DNA from: JANMEX01 sp043776635
Lineage (GTDB): Bacteria; Pseudomonadota; Alphaproteobacteria; Rhizobiales; Rhizobiaceae
Assembly (NCBI GenBank): GCA_043776635.1
Contig: JAYVRA010000051.1
Span: 4,450-68,449, forward strand
DNA length: 64,000 bases
Direction: 5' to 3'
Shown in pieces: positions 34,369 to 42,769 of this stretch (within the stretch, counting starts at the first letter, position 1; every line of letters starts with the position of its first letter). The notes below the pieces were generated by a model that saw only the letters and a list, made by a program, of their open reading frames with translations, ran no database searches and had not been told where the DNA came from. The position numbers and the translations under genes were made by a program.

Positions 34369-34457
34369 AGGGTCCGGACCTGCTAATTTTGGCGAAATGG
34401 CAGGCAAATAACTTCAATCTACGGCGTTTCTGCATCTCGTCATTGCGTGCAAATATG
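34369..34457. mobile_element. degenerate, internally deleted MITE, copy D
   Basis: Starts AGGGTCCGGACCTGCTAATT, continues GAAATGGCAGGCAAAT as in the inverted right end of copies A and B, then shows ACTTCAATCTACGGCG and a TGCATCTCGTCATTGCGTGC block that match interior and right-side sequence of copy A in forward order. The outer right end is absent. It lies 6 bp after the pheT stop. Confidence 0.6.
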
Positions 34458-34508
34458 AACCGCCCCAGCTTATTCTGATGCCGATTTTTCTTGCATTATA
34501 AGGATTTT

Positions 34509-34523
34509 GTTCCTATTTTGTTC
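34509..34523 (+). promoter_or_regulatory. LexA (SOS) box of the Y-family polymerase gene
   Basis: GTTCCTATTTTGTTC is an exact GTTC-N7-GTTC, the known alphaproteobacterial LexA site. It ends 15 bp before the polymerase ATG and 2 bp before its TAGGAG ribosome site, so it should block transcription when LexA is bound. Confidence 0.85.
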
Positions 34524-34538
34524 TCATAGGAGAACAAC

Positions 34539-35783
34539 ATGCAACAAACGGGGTCACTCGAAAAACTTTACCTTGATTTTGATAGTTTTTTTGCCAGTGC
34601 AGAGCAGATGTTCAATCCGGCTTTGCGCGGGCGTCCTGTTGGTGTTGTGCCGCTGGCTTCGCCTTATACCAGCCTGATTGCGACCAGCCGCGAGGCCAAA
34701 GTCTTTGGTTTGAAAGTCGGCACGCCCGTGCGTGAGGCGCGGGCGATCTGCCCGGACATTCATTTGATTGAGGCGCGGCCTGATCTTTATGTAAAATTGC
34801 ATAAGCGGATTATCGAGGTGATTGAGCGCTGCGTGCCCATTGCCGGGGTCCGCTCAATTGATGAAGTGGTGTGTTCGCTATTACCATCGGAAGTAAAGCG
34901 GCCTGCTGATATTTGTCATCGTATTAAAACCGCTTTGGCGCGGGAAATCAGCCCCACCCTCACTTGTTCAATCGGCATATCGAGCAATGAGTTGCTTGCA
35001 AAAATCGCTGCTGAAATGAACAAGCCGGACGGGTTTGTGGTATTGCATCCTGATAGCTTGCCGGGCCGCCTTCTGGAGTTGAAATTACGCGACCTTCCCG
35101 GCGTTTCACGCGGCATGGAAAACCGCTTGTTGCAGGCTGGTGTTACATCTGTCGAACAGCTCTGGGCAATAGAGCCCAAGCATGCCCGTGCGATTTGGCG
35201 CAGCGTTGAAGGTGAACGGTTTGCCTATGCGCTGCATGGGTTTGCGATCGAAAAACCGGACACTGTGAGGCGCATGTTCGGTCATAGCCGCAACCTGCCG
35301 CCAAACTGGCGGACGGGTGGAAAAATACTGCAATGTGCCAGACTTTTGTGCATGAGCGCGGCAAGGCGGCTGAGGCGTGCGCATATGCGGGCCACCGCTG
35401 TTTCTTATTCAGTTAGTAAAGACCGGCGCGATAGCACTTCACTGGAAGTCAGTTTCACGCCGGCGCGGGACGATCATACATTTTTGACCGGTCTCACCGC
35501 CCTGCACAGGCGCATGTATGACAATGGTGTGCTCAACGATGCACGTAGCATATCTGTTATACTGCACGGGCTGACGTCAGAAGACCGCCCTGTGCGGGAT
35601 CTTTTTGAAAATCACCAAACTGAGGAGACCCGCGCCCGCTGGGAACGGGTTTCTGACATGCTTGATTCTTTGCGTCGGCGCTATGGCAATAAAGCGCTGA
35701 ACCTCGGGTCAACCCGCTCACCGGGTGCTTACATCGGCGCTAAAATCGCCTTTGGGCGCATTCCTGATGCCGAAGATTTTTAA
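34539..35783 (+). CDS. dinB: Y-family DNA polymerase (DinB/Pol IV-like)
   Basis: Translesion polymerase, 414 aa. The palm active site shows YLDFDSFFASAEQM (metal Asp, about 11-24) and SIDEVVC (about 105-111) for the second acidic pair; helix-hairpin-helix LKLRDLPGVSRGMENRL and a little-finger domain follow. The C-terminus (RSPGAYIGAKIAFGRIPD) lacks an obvious beta-clamp peptide. It differs from typical DinB in tolerating V-V after IDE and resembles the divergent SOS-linked alphaproteobacterial group. No imuA/dnaE2 neighbour is present, and ImuB is unlikely because catalytic residues are intact. A LexA box controls it. Confidence 0.88.
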   Translation: MQQTGSLEKLYLDFDSFFASAEQMFNPALRGRPVGVVPLASPYTSLIATSREAKVFGLKVGTPVREARAICPDIHLIEARPDLYVKLHKRIIEVIERCVPIAGVRSIDEVVCSLLPSEVKRPADICHRIKTALAREISPTLTCSIGISSNELLAKIAAEMNKPDGFVVLHPDSLPGRLLELKLRDLPGVSRGMENRLLQAGVTSVEQLWAIEPKHARAIWRSVEGERFAYALHGFAIEKPDTVRRMFGHSRNLPPNWRTGGKILQCARLLCMSAARRLRRAHMRATAVSYSVSKDRRDSTSLEVSFTPARDDHTFLTGLTALHRRMYDNGVLNDARSISVILHGLTSEDRPVRDLFENHQTEETRARWERVSDMLDSLRRRYGNKALNLGSTRSPGAYIGAKIAFGRIPDAEDF

Positions 35784-35785
35784 TG

Positions 35786-35815
35786 TTTTATAGTGTTTGC
35801 TTTTTATAGTGTTTG
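35786..35815. repeat. short tandem repeat TTTTATAGTGTTTG
   Basis: Two exact 14-bp units (35786-35799 and 35802-35815) with a 16-bp period, just after the polymerase stop. The remaining gap up to 35952 shows no feature. Confidence 0.75.
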
Positions 35816-35952
35816 GTCGGGTATCAAGGCGTAAAGAATGTCAGATGTGGGTGTCGAAAGAAAATCCAAGCTCCCCTTGCCCACCCAACCCTCTGAATAG
35901 CATCCGGTATATTATGAACATGCTGCTCAACACCGGCATAGCTCACCCCAAT

Positions 35953-36957
35953 TCACACACCCTTCAGCGGTAGCACCCTATCCGGCGGGCGGTGGCCATC
36001 GAACATTGTTTTAATGTTGATGATGACTTTTTCGCCCATATCGACCCGCGCTTCCAAAGTGGCGGAGCCGAGGCGCGGCAATAGAATGACTTTGCCTTTG
36101 TCCGCCAGTTTTAAAAGCTTTGGATTGATCGCGGGTTCATGTTCGAACACATCCAAGGCGGCACCGGCCAGCTTGCCGTCTGTGATCATTTTGATCAGCG
36201 CAGCCTCGTCGATAATGTCGCCTCGAGCAGTGTTGACGATATAGGCTGATGGCTGCATCAGCGCCAAGCGGCGGGCCGAGAGCAGATGAAATGTGCCCGG
36301 CGTTGAGGGGCAGTTGACGGAGATGATATCCATCCGCGCCAGCATCTGGTCAAGGCTTTCCCAATAGGTGGCCTCAAGTTCAGTTTCGGTTTTAACGTCA
36401 ATACGCTGGCGGTTATGATAGTGAATTGAAAGGCCGAAAGCCTTGGCCCGCCGTGCGACAGCTGTTCCGACGCGGCCCATGCCGATAATGCCCAAACGCT
36501 TGCCGCGAATGCGCCGCCCGAGCATCCACGTCGGTGACCAACCCGGCCATTTGCCGGAGCCTTTGAGCACAGCTGCGCCCTCTGTAAGGCGGCGCGGCAC
36601 GGCAAGTATCAACGCCATGGTCATATCTGCCGTGTCTTCGCTTAAAACATTGGGCGTGTTGGTGACGCTGATGCCTTTTTTGTATGCCGCCTCGACATCA
36701 ATATTATCAACACCATTACCAAAATTCGCGATCAGCTTTAGATTTGGTCCCGCGTTGGCTATGAGTTCGGCCGTAATTTTGTCGGTGATTGTAGGAACCA
36801 GAACATCGGCTTGCGCCATCGCTGTGGCAAGAGCTGAATTATTCATCGGCACATCATGCTCGTTCAAACGCGCATCAAACAGCTCAAACATCCGTGTTTC
36901 CACTGCATCCGGAAGTTTGCGGGTAATGATGACAAGCGGTTTCTTTTTTATTGTCAT
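35953..36957 (-). CDS. D-2-hydroxyacid dehydrogenase (GyaR-like) with catalytic His replaced by Arg
   Basis: NAD(P)-dependent 2-hydroxyacid dehydrogenase family, 334 aa, close to rhizobial glyoxylate reductase GyaR. The nucleotide loop is GIIGMGRVGTAVARRA (157-171), substrate Arg R245 in NTARGD and catalytic Glu E274 in FEHEP. The acid-base His, normally in LLPHxGSAT, is Arg 295 (LLPRLGSAT; codon CGC at 36075-36073). One transition from CAC would explain it. CPHTP is also CPSTP. The frame is otherwise intact, so it may be inactive or altered. It stands alone, divergent from the SH3 gene. Confidence 0.88.
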   Translation of the reverse strand: MTIKKKPLVIITRKLPDAVETRMFELFDARLNEHDVPMNNSALATAMAQADVLVPTITDKITAELIANAGPNLKLIANFGNGVDNIDVEAAYKKGISVTNTPNVLSEDTADMTMALILAVPRRLTEGAAVLKGSGKWPGWSPTWMLGRRIRGKRLGIIGMGRVGTAVARRAKAFGLSIHYHNRQRIDVKTETELEATYWESLDQMLARMDIISVNCPSTPGTFHLLSARRLALMQPSAYIVNTARGDIIDEAALIKMITDGKLAGAALDVFEHEPAINPKLLKLADKGKVILLPRLGSATLEARVDMGEKVIINIKTMFDGHRPPDRVLPLKGV

Positions 36958-37123
36958 TTCTTGCTCATTTTATAGGCCTCGTTGAGACCTCATTAACCAA
37001 AAAGGGTGATGCTAACGGCGAGTGTATGTCTTCAGTCTAGCAAGATAGAAGCGCAAACTCAAAAGAAAACACAAGGCCATTAGTTTCAGTGTTCCGGCCT
37101 TTGTAGCGTTGCGAGTGATTGCC

Positions 37124-37675
37124 ATGTTTCGAGTTCAGTCCCTGTTGCGCGCCGGCGTTTGCTGCGCGATTCTTGCCTCATTTTTTAGCGTCCCCGGTGC
37201 GCAGGCTACGCAGGCTCAAGCCGCTATGATGGGCCCCAGCGGCCTGCCACTTCCACGGTTTGTTTCGCTCAAATCCAACCGTATTAATTTGCGCGTCGGT
37301 CCGGGGCGTGATTATGCCGTGCAATGGCTTTATTTAAAACCGGGCCTGCCGGTAGAAATCGTCCAGGAATACGATAATTGGCGGCGCATCCGTGATTCTG
37401 AGGGAACGGAAGGCTGGGTGTTGCAAACACTGCTTTCCGGCAAGCGCGCCGGCATTGCCGCACCGTGGGGCAAGGCGGTATCTGCCGAACCCGTATCGCT
37501 GTTCAACGCGGCTGATGATCGCTCAGCGGTTACCGCCAAACTTGAATCCGGCGTTCTTGGCAAAGTAACAGCCTGCGATGGCAACTGGTGTAAATTTGAA
37601 TCCAGCGGCTATGATGGCTTTGTGCGCCAAACCGATATTTGGGGCGCTTATCCCGGTGAGATTTTCGATAATTAG
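37124..37675 (+). CDS. exported SH3-domain protein
   Basis: Secreted or periplasmic protein of 183 aa from the ATG at 37124; an in-frame TTG at 37109 adds five residues. A signal peptide (MFRVQSLLRAGVC then a hydrophobic run to PGAQA) precedes two bacterial SH3 modules: about 48-110 (NRINLRVGPGRDYAVQWLY, VEIVQEYDNWRRI, TEGWVLQTLL) and about 120-175 (KVTACDGNWCKFESSGYDGFV). Such proteins often bind cell-wall peptides. The stop TAG is the first three bases of a TAGGGTCTGG sequence like the MITE ends, so the C-terminus may be element-defined. Confidence 0.88.
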   Translation: MFRVQSLLRAGVCCAILASFFSVPGAQATQAQAAMMGPSGLPLPRFVSLKSNRINLRVGPGRDYAVQWLYLKPGLPVEIVQEYDNWRRIRDSEGTEGWVLQTLLSGKRAGIAAPWGKAVSAEPVSLFNAADDRSAVTAKLESGVLGKVTACDGNWCKFESSGYDGFVRQTDIWGAYPGEIFDN

Positions 37676-37683
37676 GGTCTGGC
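37673..37683. mobile_element. possible solo MITE end at the SH3 gene stop
   Basis: TAGGGTCTGGC at the stop codon repeats the TA plus GGGTCTGG terminus of the family; similarity is lost afterwards. It lies 117 bp before copy B. The gap between them (37684-37799) shows no gene. Confidence 0.35.
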
Positions 37684-37799
37684 GCCGGTATAGAAACAGC
37701 TTGCTGCCCCAGCCTTTTGTTTTCGTATCTCTTTTTGCCAGAAACCGCATACACTTTTTGGCGGGATGCTCTAACCTATTGTTTTATTGCATTATTCTT

Positions 37800-38154
37800 A
37801 GGGTCTGAACCTGTTAATTTTGACAAAATGGTCGAAGTGATTTTTGGTGAGTGCCAAGAGCGAAGTCACACGAGCGAAGGCACAGGAGCGGAGGCGCAGG
37901 AAATGCGGGCATGTTGCTATCGCCTCTTCGAGTGGCAAGGCTTGCAAGTACAAGACTTTGCAAGTTCAAAACTTTGCGACTTCAAGCCAACAAGACATGG
38001 CAATCGCCGGTAAGCGCCCGATTTTGGTACGAACAGCCAACTGGCTTCACTCTGCGGCATCAAACAGTTTGAACGGGGCCCGGCCCGCCCTGTTTTACTT
38101 ACATAGTTTCGACATGCGCCTGCCATTTCGTCAAAATTAACAGGTCAAGACCCT
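37800..38154. mobile_element. MITE-like element, copy B
   Basis: A 355-bp element with terminal inverted repeats of about 32 bp, 29 of 32 matching (left AGGGTCTGAACCTGTTAATT; right the inverse of AGGGTCTTGACCTGTTAATT). Both GGGTC ends are flanked by TA (TTA|GGGTC and GACCC|TAA), as left by IS630/Tc1-type insertion at TA. The interior aligns with copy A, with several indels that shift frame between the copies, so it is not coding. It lies between the SH3 gene and preA, filling most of a 505-bp gap. Confidence 0.85.
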
Positions 38155-38180
38155 AAGCGCAACGTCGCTCAAAAAATGCA

Positions 38181-39488
38181 CTATTCCGCCGCTTGTTTGG
38201 CCATCGGATTGTTCGGATGTGTTGTCCAGTTGGCATAACCAACGTTGGCAATTTTGCCGGTACGTGGATCAGCGCCGGAGATTTCTTCCATCGTGATGCA
38301 ATTCTGCACGGGGCAAACGTTGACGCACAGATTGCAGCCTACGCACTCATCGTCCATCACTTCAAAATGGCGCAAGCCGTTTTTGGAGGATGTAATGGCC
38401 TGATGTGATGTGTCTTCGCAGGCAATATGGCAGCGCCCGCATTTGATACAGCTGTCTTGGTCAATCCGCGCCTTGGTGACATAGTTGAGGTTGAGGTGTT
38501 GCCAATCCGTAACATTGGGCACAGCCATGCCTTGGAAATCAGCGATGGATTTATAGCCCTTTTGGTCCATCCAGCCGGACAGGCCCGAAATCATTTCGTC
38601 AACGATTTTAAAGCCGTAGGTCATAACCGCAGTGCAGACCTGCACATTGCCGCAGCCAAGCGTAATATATTCCGCAGCATCGCGCCATGTTGTGATGCCA
38701 CCAATGCCGGAGATTGGCAGCCCGCGCGTCTCCATATCGCGGGCGATTTCGGAAACCATGTAAAGCGCGATGGGTTTGACAGCGGGGCCGCAATAGCCAC
38801 CGTGGGAGCCTTTGCCTTCAATCGAAGGTTCCGGCGAAAAGCTGTCAAGATCAACCGAAATAATCGAGTTGATCGTATTGATGAGCGAGACTGCGTCCGC
38901 GCCGCCGGCTTTTGCAGCGCGGGCGGCGTTGCGCACGTCGGTTATATTCGGCGTCAGCTTGGCGATGACGGGCATACGGGTGTATTTTTTGCACCAACGG
39001 GCGACCATTTCGATATATTCCGGTACTTGGCCGACCGCCGCGCCCATGCCGCGCTCGCTCATGCCATGCGGGCAACCGAAATTCATCTCCACGCCATCGC
39101 AATCGGTTTCTTCGACGCGCTTGAGGATTTTCTTCCAGCTTTCCTCTTCGCAAGGCACCATAAGCGAGGCGATAAGGGCACGGTCCGGCCAGTTTTTCTT
39201 TACCTGCTTCATCTCGCGCAGGTTAATTTCAATATCACGATCGGTGATGAGTTCGATATTGTTAAGACCCAGCAGACGCCGGTCAGCGCCCCAAATCGCG
39301 CCATAGCGCGGGCCGTTGACATTGACCACAGACGGGCCTTCTTCGCCCAGCGTCTTCCAAACCACGCCGCCCCAGCCCGCTTTGAACGCGCGCTCGACAT
39401 TATAGGCCTTGTCAGTCGGCGGCGCTGACGCCAGCCAGAAAGGGTTGGGAGATTTAATGCCGAGAAAATTGGACGCAAGATTTGCCAT
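38181..39488 (-). CDS. preA: NAD-dependent dihydropyrimidine dehydrogenase subunit PreA
   Basis: Reduces uracil and thymine, or the reverse, with PreT; 435 aa. The FMN TIM-barrel (about 1-310) contains NPFWLASAPPTDKAYNVERAF, EMNFGCPHGMSERGMG and GIGGITTWRDAAEYI. Two 4Fe-4S motifs follow: CIKCGRCHIACEDTSHQAI (about 340-358) and CVGCNLCVNVCPVQNCI (about 375-391). It is the second gene of preT-preA, 12 bp after preT. The downstream pathway genes (dihydropyrimidinase, beta-ureidopropionase) are not adjacent. Confidence 0.95.
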   Translation of the reverse strand: MANLASNFLGIKSPNPFWLASAPPTDKAYNVERAFKAGWGGVVWKTLGEEGPSVVNVNGPRYGAIWGADRRLLGLNNIELITDRDIEINLREMKQVKKNWPDRALIASLMVPCEEESWKKILKRVEETDCDGVEMNFGCPHGMSERGMGAAVGQVPEYIEMVARWCKKYTRMPVIAKLTPNITDVRNAARAAKAGGADAVSLINTINSIISVDLDSFSPEPSIEGKGSHGGYCGPAVKPIALYMVSEIARDMETRGLPISGIGGITTWRDAAEYITLGCGNVQVCTAVMTYGFKIVDEMISGLSGWMDQKGYKSIADFQGMAVPNVTDWQHLNLNYVTKARIDQDSCIKCGRCHIACEDTSHQAITSSKNGLRHFEVMDDECVGCNLCVNVCPVQNCITMEEISGADPRTGKIANVGYANWTTHPNNPMAKQAAE

Positions 39489-39500
39489 GATTTATCTCCC

Positions 39501-40820
39501 TCAAGCCTTCAAAAATGCGTGGATGGACTCGCCTGCGCGGCGTCCGTCATCGACTGAGGCGACTGTCAAATCCTGACCGCCAAAGATGCAATCGCCGCCG
39601 GCCCAAATGCCTTTGACTGATGTGCGCTTTTCACCGTCCACAAGGATGCGCCCCTTTTCCAGCTTCAACGCCCCGCCCGAAACATCGATATGCGTTTGCC
39701 CGATGGCCTTGAAAATTGTGTCGCAGCCGAGCTCAAAAATCTCGCCTGTGCCCTGCAATTTGCCATCAAGTTCGGCGGTTTTTTCGCACATTAAACTCGC
39801 TGTGCGACCAGACTTTTTCTTCACTTTAACGGGCATCACAAAATGGCGTATAACCACACCTTTGCTTTTTGCCAATTCCTGCTCAAAAACACTGGCGTTC
39901 ATCTGTGGCTGGCCGCGACGGTAAATAATAGTCACTTCATCGGCTCCTAAAAGTTTGGATTGCACGGCAACATCAATGGCCGTCATGCCGCCGCCAATTA
40001 CCACCACACGCTTGCCAACCGGCAATGTGGACAAGTCTGCGGATTGACGCAAATCGGCGATATAATCCACCGCGTCTTCCACGCCTTTAGAATTTGCGCC
40101 CTCAATGTCCAATGCGTTGACGCCTTGCAGGCCGGTGCCGATGAAGACGGCGTCATAGTCTTTTTGCAGCATTTCAAGGTTTATATTTTTGCCTAAACGC
40201 TTGCCGGTTTTGATCGTGATACCACCGATATCGAGAATAAATTGAAGTTCCTTCTGCGCAAAATTGCTGGTGGTTTTATAGGCCGCGATGCCAAATTCAT
40301 TCAAACCGCCGCCTTTTATGCGAGCTTCAAACACGGTGACTGTGTGCCCGTGCATTGCGAGCCGGTGGGCACAAGCCATGCCTGCCGGACCCGCTCCAAC
40401 AACCGCAACGCTCTTGCCGGATTTTTTGGCGCGGGTGAACGGGTGTTTGCCGCCTTCCATAAAATGGTCAGTGGCATAGCGCTGTAAAAGACCGATCTTT
40501 ACCGCCTTTCCCTCAGCTTTTTCGCGTACACAGGCCTCTTCGCACAGCGTTTCCGTCGGGCAAACGCGGGCGCACATACCGCCGAAAATGTTTTGCTCAA
40601 AGATGGTTTTAGCGGCACCATCGGCATTGCCGGTCGAAATCTCGCGGATAAACAGCGGGATGTCGATGCTGGTCGGGCAGGCCGTCATGCACGGTGCTTC
40701 GTAACAAAAATAACAACGGTCCGATTCCACCGCCGCTTCATGGGGCTTTAGCGGCGGATGCAAATCCACAAACCCGTCAGCGCTGCTAAAATGATTTGCC
40801 GCGCTACCTTGCACACTCAT
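39501..40820 (-). CDS. preT: NAD-dependent dihydropyrimidine dehydrogenase subunit PreT
   Basis: FAD/NAD-binding electron-input subunit, 439 aa. The N-terminal Fe-S bundle shows CYFCYEAPCMTACPTSIDI (about 35-53) and GGMCARVCPTETLCEEAC; two Rossmann loops follow, VAVVGAGPAGMACAHRLA (about 134-151) and VVVIGGGMTAIDVAVQSKL (about 270-288). The C-terminal GIWAGGDCIFGGQDLTVASV segment completes FAD binding. It is the first gene of the pair; a strong terminator of the next operon lies upstream of its start. Confidence 0.95.
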   Translation of the reverse strand: MSVQGSAANHFSSADGFVDLHPPLKPHEAAVESDRCYFCYEAPCMTACPTSIDIPLFIREISTGNADGAAKTIFEQNIFGGMCARVCPTETLCEEACVREKAEGKAVKIGLLQRYATDHFMEGGKHPFTRAKKSGKSVAVVGAGPAGMACAHRLAMHGHTVTVFEARIKGGGLNEFGIAAYKTTSNFAQKELQFILDIGGITIKTGKRLGKNINLEMLQKDYDAVFIGTGLQGVNALDIEGANSKGVEDAVDYIADLRQSADLSTLPVGKRVVVIGGGMTAIDVAVQSKLLGADEVTIIYRRGQPQMNASVFEQELAKSKGVVIRHFVMPVKVKKKSGRTASLMCEKTAELDGKLQGTGEIFELGCDTIFKAIGQTHIDVSGGALKLEKGRILVDGEKRTSVKGIWAGGDCIFGGQDLTVASVDDGRRAGESIHAFLKA

Positions 40821-40915
40821 CGCTATCCTCCCTCGCTCCTGATTCCGTTTTCCGGAATTCTTAGAGAAGAGTGCTACGATTTTTTTGTTTGGTCAATTTT
40901 TTTAATCGTTTGGTC

Positions 40916-40958
40916 AAAAATAAAAACACCTCGATATGATCGCTCATATCGAGGTGTT
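40916..40958 (-). terminator. strong terminator downstream of the FucU/RbsD gene
   Basis: A perfect 15-bp stem AACACCTCGATATGA (40925-40939) / TCATATCGAGGTGTT (40944-40958) with a TCGC loop. On the minus strand it is followed by TTTTTATTTTTG; on the plus strand by CTTTTC. It ends the minus-strand ROK-FucU/RbsD unit, 34 bp past the stop. Confidence 0.9.
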
Positions 40959-40992
40959 CTTTTCAGACGTTGCCCCGGCCATATTCAAAAAA

Positions 40993-41412
40993 TTATTTCG
41001 GGTAAACCACGCCCTTACGAATAATAATATTTCCATATAGCGCGGTTTCGCTTGTTGCCACAAGCGCATAGCAAGACTTCACCCGATCATAGAACGCTTC
41101 GCCTTTAAGCCCGAAAACTTGGGTTCCGGGGGCATGTTTCTTAACGATGGATGTGAAGAGTTCATGGCAAGCCTGTGGCTCGGCAATGCCCGGAATAAAC
41201 ACAGCCTGCTCCACCTTATCGTCAATCGGCATGACCGCTAAGATAGCCTCCAAAAGCGCCGCAACGCCATGTCCATCAGCGCGAATGACGCGAAAGCCAT
41301 GGGCGTCGGCCGGATAATTACCGTCGACAATCGCGATTTCATCGCCGTGCCCCATGGCGCGAAGCGAGTAGAGCAGGTCCGGCCCGAGGAGTGGATTAAG
41401 GCCAATGAGCAT
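40993..41412 (-). CDS. RbsD/FucU family sugar mutarotase
   Basis: Cytoplasmic enzyme of 139 aa that interconverts anomeric or ring forms of sugars. The catalytic His region is LLYSLRAMGHGDEIAIVDGNYPA (about 13-35); the C-terminal end (ETALYGNIIIRKGVVYPK) with its Tyr and Asn is typical of FucU. The neighbouring ROK and frc genes suggest a fructose-type sugar, but ribose or fucose cannot be excluded. The ATG shares one base with the ROK stop, so the two are coupled. Confidence 0.9.
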   Translation of the reverse strand: MLIGLNPLLGPDLLYSLRAMGHGDEIAIVDGNYPADAHGFRVIRADGHGVAALLEAILAVMPIDDKVEQAVFIPGIAEPQACHELFTSIVKKHAPGTQVFGLKGEAFYDRVKSCYALVATSETALYGNIIIRKGVVYPK

Positions 41413-42632
41413 TAGTTTGTTTCCTTAAGAAATGAATTAAAATCAAGTAGATAGCGCGAGAAAAGCGGCAGGCTGGCGCCCCCGATTGCCCTTGCATTGC
41501 TGCCCACATGGCCCTCCAAAACCTCCGGGACAATGATGCCGCGAAGGTCGAGCGTTCCCAGCGCTGTTCTGGTGGCATCGACAACACGCTTGCGCACCCA
41601 GGCGGGGAAGCCGCCGTCGATTACGATTGCTGCAAAATCAATTACTGACACACTGGCGACAATGGCGTGCGCTAATGCAGTGGCCGTTTTTTGAATCCAT
41701 GCTTCCAACACGGGGCCAAAGTCAAACCAATCATCAGCAGAATACCACAGCGGGCGCGGATCAATGTCAGCCTCGCGCAACATGCGCTCAAGGACATAAA
41801 TTGACGCCGCCTCAATCAGCTGGCGCGAACCACCCTTGCCATCAGGAACAGGAATTGGGCCAAGTGCGCCGGCGGTTCCCGTGCGACCTTTAAAGAGGCT
41901 GGAATTGAGGACCACGCCGCCGCCAACAAATGACCCGATAAAGAAATATAAATAGTCCGGAATTTTTGTACCAAAACCAAATACCAACTCGGCGCCGCAA
42001 GCACTTGTCGCGTCATTTTCAAGAAATACGGGAATATCAATCAGCGACGCCAACTCACTTTGCAGATCAAACATCCGCCAAGCGTTTGCCTCGGAGGGTG
42101 AAGCCCCCACCTCATCGGCCCAGTTCCACAGCTCAAAAGGCGCTGCCACACCAATGCCCGCCACACGCTTGCGCTGATCCACACTTAAATCAGCGGTCAA
42201 AGCCTCAACGCCATATTTGGCAAATTTCAAAATGCCGTATGGCGAAGGGTAGGAATATGTTTCGTGCAATTGCGCTTTGATAGTGCCCACAAAATCCAGC
42301 AAAATAATATCGGCGCTGCGGCGGCCGATTTTTAAGCCGATAGAATAGGCTCCTTCTGGATTAAGCGACATCGGAACTGAAGGCTGACCGACTTTGCCAC
42401 GGACCGGCTCAAGTCTTAGCAAAAGACCATCAGTCTCCAGCGCGCGCATGATTACAGAAATGGTTTGTGCAGAAAGTCCCGTTGATTTTGCAATATCGAC
42501 TTTGGCAAGACTGCCGTGCCGTCGCACCAGTGAAAGCACCAAACGTTCATTATAGGCGCGAACAGCCGTCTGGTTCGAGCCACGAACTCCCGCCACGCTT
42601 GAAAACTCAACTATTTCTGCCTCGATAGCCAT
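41412..42632 (-). CDS. ROK family transcriptional regulator
   Basis: DNA-binding sugar-responsive repressor, 406 aa. The N-terminal winged helix (about 25-85: LSLVRRHGSLAKVDIAKSTG, SAQTISVIMRALETDGLL) is followed by the sugar-kinase-like ROK fold, with VFLENDATSACGAELVFG and FIGSFVGGGVVLN. The Cys-rich zinc motif of many ROK proteins is not evident. It is divergent from the frc relic, whose control it probably once held (FrcR-like). The 137-bp gap (42633-42769) contains the AT-rich TTAATAAATCAAGTGGATT, a plausible operator region. Confidence 0.9.
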   Translation of the reverse strand: MAIEAEIVEFSSVAGVRGSNQTAVRAYNERLVLSLVRRHGSLAKVDIAKSTGLSAQTISVIMRALETDGLLLRLEPVRGKVGQPSVPMSLNPEGAYSIGLKIGRRSADIILLDFVGTIKAQLHETYSYPSPYGILKFAKYGVEALTADLSVDQRKRVAGIGVAAPFELWNWADEVGASPSEANAWRMFDLQSELASLIDIPVFLENDATSACGAELVFGFGTKIPDYLYFFIGSFVGGGVVLNSSLFKGRTGTAGALGPIPVPDGKGGSRQLIEAASIYVLERMLREADIDPRPLWYSADDWFDFGPVLEAWIQKTATALAHAIVASVSVIDFAAIVIDGGFPAWVRKRVVDATRTALGTLDLRGIIVPEVLEGHVGSNARAIGGASLPLFSRYLLDFNSFLKETN

Positions 42633-42769
42633 CGCAGCGCTACATCCTCCCAGACGCCCGTTCCCGGTCGCAATTATTTCACACCATGTCGCATGTAATT
42701 AATAAATCAAGTGGATTTATTTATTGACAACCGAAAAGATTCAGTATTGGCTGAGGCGGAAGTCGGGAC

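Noticed and set aside
38427..39428. Long open frame (333 codons) antisense to preA
   Set aside because: It mirrors the codon pattern of preA, which has complete FMN and Fe-S motifs; no family features or ribosome site support the opposite strand.
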